Assembly (NCBI GenBank): GCA_001898625.1
Contig: MKUP01000032.1
Coordinates: 62,001-126,000 of the forward strand
Direction: 5' to 3'
Source: Burkholderiales bacterium 67-32
Lineage (GTDB): Bacteria > Pseudomonadota > Gammaproteobacteria > Burkholderiales > Burkholderiaceae_B
Length of the DNA: 64,000 bases
In this document: one piece after another, positions 54,508 through 62,802 of the stretch
How the letters are laid out: the number at the start of each line of letters is the position of its first letter
Position numbering within the stretch: the stretch's first letter is position 1
The notes under the pieces: model-generated
Seen by the model: only the letters and a program-made list of their open reading frames with translations
Told to the model about the DNA's origin: nothing
Database searches by the model: none
Position numbers and translations under genes: made by a program

Positions 54508-54840
54508 CCACTCACCGTTCTCGAATACCCAGCCGTCCGAGGCGATGAACTTGTCGCTGCGGGCCGAGGGGGTGTTTCGTGCCTTGGGCGCGGCGGGGCG
54601 CGCTTCCTTCGATGCGTGGGGCAGGGTGTCCGTATGGACCAGCCTGCCGTCCTTCATGGCGTAGGCGTGGTCCTGGCGGACCCATTCGCCGTTGACGAAG
54701 GCCCAGCCGTCCGCGCTGGCCAGCAGAGCGGGAGCGGCGGTTCGCGGTGCGGCGCTGGATATATCCGGACCCGCGGCGTAGGCCGGGGAAGCGCCGCCCA
54801 CCAGGGCCGCGACGAGGATGACCATCTTGCCGTTCAACAT
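54478..54840 (-). CDS. Small secreted protein with two DGWxFxNGEW repeats
   Basis: 120 residues with a signal peptide (about 1-22, ending SPAYA). The mature part holds two copies of one motif, ADGWAFVNGEWVRQDHAY (about 43-60) and SDGWVFENGEWSLPP near the C-terminus, with a positively charged Ala/Pro linker between. Trp, His and Met residues could bind metal, fitting its place at the end of the copper cluster, but I know no named family. It converges on copS with a 30-bp overlap. Confidence 0.7.
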   Translation of the reverse strand: MLNGKMVILVAALVGGASPAYAAGPDISSAAPRTAAPALLASADGWAFVNGEWVRQDHAYAMKDGRLVHTDTLPHASKEARPAAPKARNTPSARSDKFIASDGWVFENGEWSLPPRTWGQ

Positions 54841-54965
54841 ATCGATCTCCAGAAGTGCCGGGCACCGCAGGGTGGCGCCCGGTTGGCTGTGCGTGGGTTT
54901 GCACAGGAGCCTTCACTTTAGGAGTCCGGCACGAACAGCAAGATGGCCGGGGAATTACATGTCGG

Positions 54966-55943
54966 TCATTTCGCGGCGGCGGGTTCGCCCCGCATGATGC
55001 GGTCGATCCCGTCCAGTGCCCGCATCGCGGGCAGTACCGAGGCAATGTCGCAGCGGCTGGGCCGGCCTTCGCGCAGCGCGGCGATGAACTCGGTGTCCTG
55101 GGCCTCGAAGGCCGGCTGCGCGCCGGGCATTTCCACGACATTGCCGTCGCCGTCGGTCAGTTCGTCGCGGAAAGCGCGGTAGGTGTCTTCTTCGCCGATG
55201 TAGCGGTAGAAGCCGCCGAAGGGTCCCTTGTTGTTGAACGACATGGCCATGGTCAGCAGCGTGCCGCGCTTGCGCGAACGCATGGCCACCGTGACGTCCA
55301 TGGGAATGCCCAGTTCGGGATGGTCGGGGCCGCGCTGGCCCCAGACGTCGAACTCCGACTCGTCCAGCAGCCAGCAGAACAGGTCCACGGTGTGGCAGGC
55401 GTGGTGCCAAAGCAGGCTGTCGACCCAGGTGCGCGGCTCGCCGAACATGTTCAGGTTGTTGCGGCGAAAGAAATAGGTTTCGCAGACCAGGTGGTGCAGC
55501 GTGAAATCGCCGCTCTGGATGCGTTCGCGCAGGCTGGTGTGCGGCGGCGCGAAGCGGCGGCTGTGCGCGACCATCATGGGGACGCCGGTCTCGGCCTGCA
55601 CGCGTGCCAGGCGCTCGGTGTCGGCCAGGGTCAGCGCGGCGGGAATCTCGATCAGCATGGGCTTGCCCAGGCGGGCGGCCAGTTCGGCGTGTTCGGCATG
55701 CAAGCCCGAGGGCGTGGCCAGCACCACCGCGTCCACGTCGGGACGGGAGAGTGTGGCGGCCAGGTCGTCGCTGCAATCGGGAATGCCGTATTGCGCCGCC
55801 AATTGGCGGCCGCGCGTCATGTCGGCCGCAGCCAGGGCCACGATCTTCACGCCCGGCATGGCCGCGAAGATGCGCGCGTGGGTCGAGCCCATGGCGCCTT
55901 CGCCGGCGATGCACAGACGGATGGGGGAAGAAGGGGCAGGCAT
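54966..55943 (-). CDS. Gfo/Idh/MocA oxidoreductase resembling LigC
   Basis: 325 residues. The NAD(P)-binding fold begins IRLCIAGEGAMGSTHAR. The middle part (ETYFFRRNNLNMFGEP, LLWHHACHTVDLF, SFNNKGPFGGFYRYIG) closely recalls 4-carboxy-2-hydroxymuconate-6-semialdehyde dehydrogenase, LigC, of protocatechuate 4,5-cleavage. So the likely reaction is oxidation of a ring-fission semialdehyde (hemiacetal) to a pyrone dicarboxylate. No ligAB lies next to it; a LigB-type enzyme is coded at 15663 and a LigI-like hydrolase at 32002. It follows the Bug gene on the same strand after 140 bp. Confidence 0.82.
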   Translation of the reverse strand: MPAPSSPIRLCIAGEGAMGSTHARIFAAMPGVKIVALAAADMTRGRQLAAQYGIPDCSDDLAATLSRPDVDAVVLATPSGLHAEHAELAARLGKPMLIEIPAALTLADTERLARVQAETGVPMMVAHSRRFAPPHTSLRERIQSGDFTLHHLVCETYFFRRNNLNMFGEPRTWVDSLLWHHACHTVDLFCWLLDESEFDVWGQRGPDHPELGIPMDVTVAMRSRKRGTLLTMAMSFNNKGPFGGFYRYIGEEDTYRAFRDELTDGDGNVVEMPGAQPAFEAQDTEFIAALREGRPSRCDIASVLPAMRALDGIDRIMRGEPAAAK

Positions 55944-56083
55944 GGGTTGGAATCTCCGGGGCGAAAGGATTGCCGCCGGCGGCGGCAATCTGTTGTTCGG
56001 ACGCTTCCGGACATTCTAGAGGGACAAACACGGGCGGGCCACCCCAGCGGTGTAGCGCGCGAGCCCGATGCGCGGAGCGTCGA

Positions 56084-57058
56084 TCACTCGACTGTCGCGC
56101 CTGAACTCTTGACCACCTTCTGCCATTTCTTCGTTTCTTCGCGTATCAGCGCTCCGAACTCCCGGGGCCCGAGGGCCGTTGCCTCGCCGCCATTTGCCGC
56201 GACCCGCTGGCGCACGCCCGGGTCTTCGGCAATGGCCAGCAGCATGGAGGACAGCGATTCGGTGACGGCCTGGGGGGTCTTGCCGGGCGCGACGAAGCCG
56301 CTCCATACAGACGACTCGAAACTCGGCAGCCCTTGTTCGGCGATGGTGGGGACATCGGGAAGCAGCGGAGAACGCTGCGCGCCGCTCGTGCCCAGGACCT
56401 TCAATTGATTGGCCTTGATCGCCGAGAGCAAGGAACCGTCGATGGCGCGGAACGCCATGTCGATGCGGCCGGCCATCAGATCGGTCTGAACGGTACCGGC
56501 GCTCTTGTAAGGCACATGGACGATGTCGATGCCGGCCTCGGATGCGAAGAAGGCGCCGGTGATGTGTCCGGACGTGCCGGAGCCGGACGAGCCGTAGGTC
56601 AGTGTGCCGGGCTTGGTTTTCGCCAGCGCGATGAGTTCCTGAACGCTGGTGGCGGGAAACGCGGCGCGGACGACCAGCATGAAGGGCTGGGAGGTGACCA
56701 TGGCGAGTGGTGCGAAGTCGCCGATCGGGTCATAGGACAGCTTGGAAAACAGAGAGGGGTTGACCGCTAGTGTCGTGACGGAGGCAAAGAGCAGGGTGTA
56801 GCCGTTGGGGGCCGATCGAGCCACGGATTCCGCGCCGATGATGGTGCTGCCGCCCGGCTTGTTCTCGATGTACACGGGTTGTCCGGCCGACAGACTCAGC
56901 TTCTCCGCGAATATTCTGGCATTGGTGTCGCCGGGGCCGCCCGCGCCTTGCGGGACCACGATCTTGAGCGGATGGTTGGGAAACGTGTCGGCGGTGGCGG
57001 CCAAGGGAGCAAGGATGGATACGGCCGCGCAGATTGCCAGTTCGGATAGTCGCTTCAT
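56084..57058 (-). CDS. Bug-family (TctC-like) periplasmic solute-binding protein
   Basis: 324 residues: Sec signal (about 1-23, ending ATADTFP), then FPNHPLKIVVPQGAGGPGD, VYIENKPGGSTIIGAESVA and APNGYTLLFASV. The N-terminal pattern VVPQGAGGPGD is slightly unlike the common VPFAAGGG. It sits 47 bp behind the amidohydrolase and is probably the uptake receptor for the pathway of this minus-strand block. Confidence 0.93.
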   Translation of the reverse strand: MKRLSELAICAAVSILAPLAATADTFPNHPLKIVVPQGAGGPGDTNARIFAEKLSLSAGQPVYIENKPGGSTIIGAESVARSAPNGYTLLFASVTTLAVNPSLFSKLSYDPIGDFAPLAMVTSQPFMLVVRAAFPATSVQELIALAKTKPGTLTYGSSGSGTSGHITGAFFASEAGIDIVHVPYKSAGTVQTDLMAGRIDMAFRAIDGSLLSAIKANQLKVLGTSGAQRSPLLPDVPTIAEQGLPSFESSVWSGFVAPGKTPQAVTESLSSMLLAIAEDPGVRQRVAANGGEATALGPREFGALIREETKKWQKVVKSSGATVE

Positions 57059-57105
57059 GTGTCACCTCTTCTAGGGAGTGTCGGCAGGGCCGCAGACAGG
57101 TTTCT

Positions 57106-58002
57106 CTACCGGCGTGCCTGATCGGGAAGTCTGAACAGCTTCAATGCGTTGTCGCGCATGATCTTTTTCCTGGAGACGGGGCGCAGGCCCAGGTCGTCCA
57201 TTTCCCTGACCGCGCGTCCGGGATCGATGACCGGCCAGTCGGTGCCGAACAGGAATTTGTCCTGACCGTACGAGTCGGCGAATTTCACGACGGATGCCGG
57301 CCAATGCTTGGGGGCGTAGGCATCCCCCGCCATGTGGATGTTCGGATGCTTCCACGCCATGGCGATCATTTCGTCCGTCCATGGGTAGCCCAGGTGGATG
57401 CCGATGAGCTTGAGATCGGGGAAGTCGATCGCGACGCGGTCCAGCATGATGGGTTGGGCGATCGTCGGGAGACGCCGGTCGCGCTGGTAGATCAGGCAGT
57501 TTCCCATTTGCATCATGATGGGGATGTCCAGTTCGCAGCAGCGTGCGTAGTACGGGTACATCAAGGCGGCGTCGGGAGCGATGCCGAACCAGTGGGGATA
57601 GTAGTGGGCACCGACGAAACCGTATTCCTTGACGGCCACATCCAGTTCGCGCAGCCCCTGGACGCCTCGGGTGGGATCTATGCCGGCGAGTCCCGAGAAG
57701 CGGTCCGGATGTTCCAGGCAGATTTCCCTGACCCGTTCATAGGGAATCTCGACGGATCCGCGGATGCGAAGATCCCCCATGCGGACCGCGATCAGCAGCG
57801 ATCTGTCGATATGCGCGGCATCCATTTTCCGGATGTAGTCGGGAATCTCGATGCCGCGATGGAAGGCGTCGGCTTGCCGCGTCTTGGCACGGAAGGCATC
57901 GTCCGTCGCTATCCTGCCCTCCGCGAATTCCCTGGGGGTGAACACATTGACGACGATATCGATCGCGCCGTATTCGGGGGCTGTTTGGCTTTGCTCGCTC
58001 AT
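57106..58002 (-). CDS. Amidohydrolase 2 family protein
   Basis: 298 residues of the TIM-barrel metal-dependent hydrolases. The usual N-terminal HxH is replaced by VVNVFTP, but the later ligands can be seen: the His in VGAHYYPHWFG, the His in LIGIHLGYPW and the Asp in FGTDWPVIDP. Loss of the first pair is common among decarboxylase-type members (ACMSD, gamma-resorcylate decarboxylase), so decarboxylation is possible. It starts at 58002 (MSEQSQTAPEYG). Confidence 0.85.
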   Translation of the reverse strand: MSEQSQTAPEYGAIDIVVNVFTPREFAEGRIATDDAFRAKTRQADAFHRGIEIPDYIRKMDAAHIDRSLLIAVRMGDLRIRGSVEIPYERVREICLEHPDRFSGLAGIDPTRGVQGLRELDVAVKEYGFVGAHYYPHWFGIAPDAALMYPYYARCCELDIPIMMQMGNCLIYQRDRRLPTIAQPIMLDRVAIDFPDLKLIGIHLGYPWTDEMIAMAWKHPNIHMAGDAYAPKHWPASVVKFADSYGQDKFLFGTDWPVIDPGRAVREMDDLGLRPVSRKKIMRDNALKLFRLPDQARR

Positions 58003-58134
58003 GATTGGCCTGGTGTGGTTGCCGGAGCGCGGAGACCCGCACGCCTGGGACGATTCTTGTGGAATCGCCGGCGCGGCACAATGCAAGAAAACTGAGCGAC
58101 CCTTGAGAAAAAGTGAGGCTGGGCGCGAGAGTGC

Positions 58135-59043
58135 TTAGCCGCAGAGTTCCAGCACCGCTTCGTACGATGCCTGCCCCTCTTCCTGGAGCCATTCGAGGAA
58201 TCTGGAGACCGGACTTCCGGGGTCGTAGGCCGCACCGACGATGGCGCGATATTCCGCGTCGTTCTCCGCTCGATGGTGGGGAAACGGCAGACAGAGCCTT
58301 TCCGCCAGCAGGTCGTCAACCAGGATGACGGCGGGCGCGACGGCGATGCCCATCTTGTTGATGCACGCCTGTACGCCGAAATAGAGTTGATCGAAATAGA
58401 GGGCGTTGGCGGGCTGCAGGCCTTTCAGGTCCATGTCGTGCAGCAGGTTGGGCCAGGAGTGAGGGGACGTGGCCGTATGGATCAGCGTATGCCGGACCAG
58501 GCCGGCAGGTGTGATCGTGGAGATGCCCGGTAGGTCTGGACTGCCGATGGGCATCGACATGGCCGGGAACAAGGATATCGATTGTTGCGACGGCGCCGGC
58601 GGGGCGCGGCGTATCGCCACGTCGTAGCTGTCTCGCGAGAAGTCCGCGGGCTCCAGGGACGAACTCAGGCGTATGTAGATGTCGGGGTGTCGGTGGGTGA
58701 ACCGGTTGAGCCGCGGGATCAGCCAGTGCATGCTGAAGGTGGGCGTGGCGCTGACGTTGAGCGTGGATGTCTGTACGGGCCGCCGCAACAGCGTCACCGC
58801 GAGCTCAAGGCGGTCAAACGAGGCGCTGGCCTCCTTGAGAAGTTCGCGCCCTTCGGCGGTGAGGAGGGCTTGCCGCGCCCCGCGCCTGAAAAGGGGAATC
58901 CCCAGCCATTCTTCGAGTAGCGCGATCTGTCGGCTGACGGCCCCGTGCGTCACGTGGAGCTCGGCGGCGGCGCGCGCGAAATTTTCGTAACGCGCGGCTA
59001 CCTCGAAGACCCTCATGGCATTCAGTGGCGGAAGCCTTCTCAT
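58135..59043 (-). CDS. LysR-family regulator, GcvA-like
   Basis: 302 residues. LPPLNAMRVFEVAARYENFARAAAELHVTHGAVSRQI is the GcvA-type HTH start, which uses HGAVSRQ. The effector domain follows. It lies inside the minus-strand block, between the deacetylase (25 bp upstream) and the amidohydrolase (132 bp downstream), and probably controls the genes on both sides. Confidence 0.92.
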   Translation of the reverse strand: MRRLPPLNAMRVFEVAARYENFARAAAELHVTHGAVSRQIALLEEWLGIPLFRRGARQALLTAEGRELLKEASASFDRLELAVTLLRRPVQTSTLNVSATPTFSMHWLIPRLNRFTHRHPDIYIRLSSSLEPADFSRDSYDVAIRRAPPAPSQQSISLFPAMSMPIGSPDLPGISTITPAGLVRHTLIHTATSPHSWPNLLHDMDLKGLQPANALYFDQLYFGVQACINKMGIAVAPAVILVDDLLAERLCLPFPHHRAENDAEYRAIVGAAYDPGSPVSRFLEWLQEEGQASYEAVLELCG

Positions 59044-59068
59044 CGGGGCAAGAGCCGTGTCGCCTGAA

Positions 59069-59962
59069 TCAGGTTAGGCTGGGCAAGGTCGACTCAGCAT
59101 GTCTGGCGATCTCTCCCGGAGTCGTGAACCAGACTTTATCACGGTGGTCGGCGATATGCTGCAGGACCCGCCGCAGCTTTCTCAGCCTGTGCGGCTGGCC
59201 CGTCAGAAAGGTATGGAAAGACGCGGCATAGACCAGCGGGAAGCGTTGCGAGTCCGCAAGCTGCTCGTCGAAGGCGTCGGTCAGCATGCATTCGAACTCC
59301 TCGTCGCTGGCGCCGCGGTTGATATATGCCGGCAGATCGTTCAGCTCCATGGCGGGATAGGGGACGGCCAGGATCGGTCCGTTGTCGGTCTTGAACCAGA
59401 CCGGCTGTTCGTCGAAATACCAGTCGAGCATATATCGGAACCCGGCTTCCTTGAGCAACTCCGGGGTCCTTGGGCTTTGCGACAGGAAGGGCCCCAGCCA
59501 TCCGTCAGGCCGCTTGCCTTCCTCCTTGGTAATCCGCCCCACCACGTTGGAAAGCATGGAGCGTTCCGCCGCGGCATCCATGTCGATCTGGCGCTCGGAG
59601 TTGGTCCAGCCATGTGCCACCAGTTCGTAGCCGTTCCGGCGGCATGCCGCGAGCACCTCGGGACAGACGTCGTAAACGGACGCGTTGGCGATGATGGTCA
59701 GGGGAATGTCGAACTCTTGGAAAAGCCGGAGTATTCGCCAGACGCCCACACGGTTGCCGAAGTCCCGGTAGGCGTAGCCGCGCTGGAAGGGCGGAGAGGG
59801 CATCGAGGTGAAGTCGTTGCCGGGGTTGCGGCCGAACTCGAACGCTTCGATGTTCAGCGCGAAATACACGGCAAGCCGTTTGCCGCCGGGCCAGTCATAG
59901 TTCGGGCGGCTCTCGATGGGAGAGAACGGATATCTGTCGAGCTTGGTTTCAAAACGCTGCAT
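59069..59962 (-). CDS. Polysaccharide deacetylase family, PuuE-like
   Basis: About 297 residues of the NodB fold. WPGGKRLAVYFALNIEAFEF and ELVAHGWTNSERQ are the metal-site regions; the sequence around them follows the allantoinase/cyclic-imidase (PuuE) branch more than chitin deacetylases, so a cyclic amide ring is a plausible substrate. Two starts compete: 59962, with GAGG 9 bp upstream, and 59989, which overlaps the preceding stop (ATGA) but lacks a ribosome site. I prefer 59962. Confidence 0.85.
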   Translation of the reverse strand: MQRFETKLDRYPFSPIESRPNYDWPGGKRLAVYFALNIEAFEFGRNPGNDFTSMPSPPFQRGYAYRDFGNRVGVWRILRLFQEFDIPLTIIANASVYDVCPEVLAACRRNGYELVAHGWTNSERQIDMDAAAERSMLSNVVGRITKEEGKRPDGWLGPFLSQSPRTPELLKEAGFRYMLDWYFDEQPVWFKTDNGPILAVPYPAMELNDLPAYINRGASDEEFECMLTDAFDEQLADSQRFPLVYAASFHTFLTGQPHRLRKLRRVLQHIADHRDKVWFTTPGEIARHAESTLPSLT

Positions 59963-59985
59963 GGGGATGTGCCTCGTTTGCGGAA

Positions 59986-60675
59986 TCATGCGCGGGCCGG
60001 GATGTCGGCCAGCCTGGTGAGCAGTTCGGCGGTCGATGCCACGTCCGCGTACTTTTGCGAAAGATCGAACAGGTTGACCGCGTGCGGCACGGTTCCCCGG
60101 TCATAGACGGCATCGTGGGGCACGACGCACCGGTAGTTGTACGAGAACGCATCCACCGCGGTGGCGCGGATGCAGCCCGAGGTCGTGCACCCGGTGATGA
60201 TCAACGTGTCCACGCCGAGGTCGACTAGGTGGCTCGCCAGCGGCGTGCCGAAGAACGCGCTGGGATGCTTCTTCGGAATGATGAGCTCGTGTTGCCGCGG
60301 GGCGGCCTCGCGGACGAACTGATAGCCGGCTTGCGAGATGCCCATGGCCACGGGGATTTTCGCGGCCAGGCGGCCGCCGTCGTAGGGCCGCTTCGGCGCG
60401 ACGTGGGGAAATATGACGGGATGGCCCATTTGTCGACATGCCGCGATCAGCGAAGCGATGTGCGGGATGGCCTGCCAGGCCGCGTCGCCACAGGCGGTCG
60501 GGTACTCCTCGATCGCTTCCATGAGCGGCCGGGCGGCCGTGCCGGTCGTCCGGTACTGGACATCGATGACCAGGAGCGCCAGGCGTGTTCCCATTCCCGA
60601 TGGATTTCCCCAGCCCGCCGCGCGATAGGCGGCCAGGTCGTTTTCGGGGATGATTCCCTGCCAGATATCTGCCAT
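59986..60675 (-). CDS. Isochorismatase-family amidohydrolase, carbamoylsarcosine-amidase-like
   Basis: 229 residues with the cysteine-hydrolase triad D38 (LLVIDVQ), K135 or K136 (IPKKHPSAFFGT) and C168 in TTSGCIRATAVDA. That last motif is the one seen in N-carbamoylsarcosine amidohydrolase and maleamate or ureidoacrylate amidases. It hydrolyses a linear amide or carbamoyl group, perhaps the product of the PuuE-like enzyme coded next. Confidence 0.88.
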   Translation of the reverse strand: MADIWQGIIPENDLAAYRAAGWGNPSGMGTRLALLVIDVQYRTTGTAARPLMEAIEEYPTACGDAAWQAIPHIASLIAACRQMGHPVIFPHVAPKRPYDGGRLAAKIPVAMGISQAGYQFVREAAPRQHELIIPKKHPSAFFGTPLASHLVDLGVDTLIITGCTTSGCIRATAVDAFSYNYRCVVPHDAVYDRGTVPHAVNLFDLSQKYADVASTAELLTRLADIPARA

Positions 60676-60701
60676 TTCTTGACTCGATCGCGGCGGGCCG
60701 C

Positions 60702-61034
60702 TCAGCGGAGGCGGGCCGAGCCAACCACGTTGATGGTCTCGCCGGCCTTGGCGACGACGTTGCCTCCGTCATCGATGGACACGACCAGTTCCTCGTTGGG
60801 ATAGGTGGGCGCGACGAACTTCACCTCGATCTCCCCGCGGCGATGCCAGGCGTCCCCGTACATGCGCGCCGCGAGCTCGGCCGCATACCCCATGACCATG
60901 GGACCGTGGGCGAGGGTGTCCTTGTAGCCGCGCTGCCGCGCGTAGTCGATGTCGTAGTGAATGATGTCGTTGTCGCCGTTGAGTACGCCGTACTGATCGA
61001 TCATTGCTTGGGTGATGAAGATCCGCTTTTCCAT
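60702..61034 (-). CDS. MaoC-like hot-dog dehydratase, short subunit
   Basis: 110 residues with the hydratase-2 motif in NGDNDIIHYDIDYA (Asp and His dyad) and LAHGPMVMGYAAELA. Active residues are present. It probably pairs with the larger hot-dog protein coded 3 bp upstream to form one enoyl-CoA hydratase, as two-domain mesaconyl-CoA hydratases do in a single chain. Confidence 0.85.
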   Translation of the reverse strand: MEKRIFITQAMIDQYGVLNGDNDIIHYDIDYARQRGYKDTLAHGPMVMGYAAELAARMYGDAWHRRGEIEVKFVAPTYPNEELVVSIDDGGNVVAKAGETINVVGSARLR

Positions 61035-61037
61035 GCC

Positions 61038-61487
61038 TTACTCCGGGAAGTGGCTGACGTTGAGCGCCTGGGCGATCAGGCGGCCTTTCGTGTCCTTGAA
61101 ATCAGCCGAGAAACTCACGTATCGCTTGTTCCGCTTGACGAATTTCTTCTCGATGCGGCCGGTGCCGATGATGTCGATGCTTTCGTCGGCCCAGATCGGT
61201 TCGAAGAAGCGGAACTGGTTGGCTCCCATCACCCCGCCTTGCTGGGGGGGGTACTTGCTGTACAGGACGGCCATGAAATAGACCTGCAGGACCGAAGGCA
61301 GTGCCGCCTTGCGGGTTCCCACGTCGTAACCGCCGGCCGAGCCGTCGACCACGCTGGCGTACTCCCGCATGATCTCGGGCGTTACGGTGAAACGTAGGGG
61401 CGGCAAGGTGTCGCCAATGACGTAATCCTCGTAGGTGGTGCCGCGCTGCTCGTCTTCACGCGGCTTGATGTCGCTGGGTCTGGTCAC
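61038..61487 (-). CDS. MaoC/FAS1-like hot-dog dehydratase, N-terminal-type subunit
   Basis: 149 residues: LRFTVTPEIMREYASVVDGSAG, LPSVLQVYFMAVLYS, EKKFVKRNKRYVSFSADF. This is the catalytically silent half of bipartite MaoC hydratases. The gene overlaps the upstream CoA transferase by 32 bp and the short partner follows directly. Confidence 0.82.
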   Translation of the reverse strand: MTRPSDIKPREDEQRGTTYEDYVIGDTLPPLRFTVTPEIMREYASVVDGSAGGYDVGTRKAALPSVLQVYFMAVLYSKYPPQQGGVMGANQFRFFEPIWADESIDIIGTGRIEKKFVKRNKRYVSFSADFKDTKGRLIAQALNVSHFPE

Positions 61488-62679
61488 TGTCTTCTCCTGT
61501 GTAAAGAACCTGCGATTGCACTAACTGATCGATCTGCTCCGGGGTATAGCCGCACAGATCCCGGAAGACACGTCGGGTGGCGCTGCCCAGGGCGGGCGGG
61601 TAGTCCAGGGGCTTTTGCCGGTCGTACTTGAACGGGTTGCCCAGGAAGTCCAGGGCATTGCCGGTTTCGGGTTTGCGTACGCTTTCGACCATGTTGCGCA
61701 GCCGCGCGAGGGGCTGGCTGACGGCTTCGGCGACGTTCAACACCTTGCCGGCGGGCACGCGTGATTGGAAAAGCAACGTGGCCCAGTGGTCGCTGCTCTG
61801 CTTCTGGAAAACCTCGGACAGTTCGGCGATGAGCGCTTCCACGTTCGCCACGCGGCTGCCACGGTCCGCGAACCTGGGGTCGGCCGCGAGGTCGGGCCGC
61901 CCGATCACCTCGCATAGCCTGGGCCAGAAATGCTCACCGGTCGGCGATATCGCGAGATAGCCGCCATCGCCGCACAGGAACGCCTCGCTGGGTGCGATCA
62001 TGGGATTGCGGCTTCCGAGCCGTCCGGGGACATCGCCGGAGATGAAGTGATTCTGGGCTTGCCAGGTCAGCAGCGCGAGCTGGCAGTCGAGCAAGGAGAT
62101 CTGCGCCAGTGCTCCCTTTCCTTCGCGTGCGCCCTGGTAGAGCACGCCGCAGGCGGCGAGAGCCAGGTACAGGCCGCCCGCCAGATCGGCGATCTGGTAG
62201 CCGACCCGGCAGGGTTCGCCCGATGCGGAGCCGGTGATGCTCATGACGCCTCCCAGGGCTTGGACGATCAAGTCGTAGGCAGGAGCCCTGGCATATTCCC
62301 CTGAGTCGTGCAGCCCGATGAGCTGGGCCACGCCGATGCGGGGGTTGACCCGCCGCAGGCTGTCGAAGTCAAGGCCCAGCCGGGCGGGGACATCGGGGGC
62401 AAACCCATAGATCACGGCATCGCTGATGCGGACCAGGTCATAGAAGGCTTCGCGGCCCCGGGGATGCTTCAGATCGATGCAGACGCTCGATTTGCCCCGA
62501 TTGACCGAGAGAAAGAAAGAGCTGTCGCCGTCAAAGCGATAGACGGGTACGCCACGCGAGGAGTCCCCGGCGGGGGGTTCTATCTTGATGACCTCCGCGC
62601 CGAGTTGCGCGAGCGTCTGTCCCGCAAACGGACCGCCCAAGACCCATGTGAGGTCCAGTATTCGTGCTTGGCTTAACAA
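61456..62679 (-). CDS. Class III (CaiB/BaiF) CoA transferase
   Basis: 407 residues: ILDLTWVLGGPFAGQTLAQLGAEVIKIE is the family N-terminus, SVNRGKSSVCIDLK the CoA site and D165 (QIADLAGGLY) the catalytic aspartate that forms the acyl intermediate. It moves CoA between organic acids, probably activating the pathway acid before hydration by the two hot-dog proteins. The start is TTG at 62679, with GAGGA 7 bases upstream; that ribosome site lies in the 3' arm of a long hairpin. Confidence 0.9.
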   Translation of the reverse strand: MLSQARILDLTWVLGGPFAGQTLAQLGAEVIKIEPPAGDSSRGVPVYRFDGDSSFFLSVNRGKSSVCIDLKHPRGREAFYDLVRISDAVIYGFAPDVPARLGLDFDSLRRVNPRIGVAQLIGLHDSGEYARAPAYDLIVQALGGVMSITGSASGEPCRVGYQIADLAGGLYLALAACGVLYQGAREGKGALAQISLLDCQLALLTWQAQNHFISGDVPGRLGSRNPMIAPSEAFLCGDGGYLAISPTGEHFWPRLCEVIGRPDLAADPRFADRGSRVANVEALIAELSEVFQKQSSDHWATLLFQSRVPAGKVLNVAEAVSQPLARLRNMVESVRKPETGNALDFLGNPFKYDRQKPLDYPPALGSATRRVFRDLCGYTPEQIDQLVQSQVLYTGEDSDQTQRHQAA

Positions 62680-62684
62680 GTTGT

Positions 62685-62733
62685 CCTCGCTGAAATGCCA
62701 CTATTCGGGTAGTGCCATTCTTGGTCAGCGAGG
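62685..62733 (-). promoter_or_regulatory. Long hairpin covering the CoA-transferase ribosome site
   Basis: Outer arms CCTCGCTGA/TCAGCGAGG (9 bp, perfect) and inner arms AATGGCACTA/TAGTGGCATT (9 of 10 pairs) enclose a 6-base loop, with a 5-base bulge on one side. In the minus-strand transcript the 3' outer arm contains the GAGG used to start the CoA transferase 5 bases later. This could switch translation, or the inner 26-bp dyad could be a protein-binding operator. Confidence 0.65.
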
Positions 62734-62802
62734 GCCGGGCCACAATCGACATATTTTTCGCCCAGTATGAAAAAAACTGGTGGCTTGCGTAGGCGATGTT
62801 TG

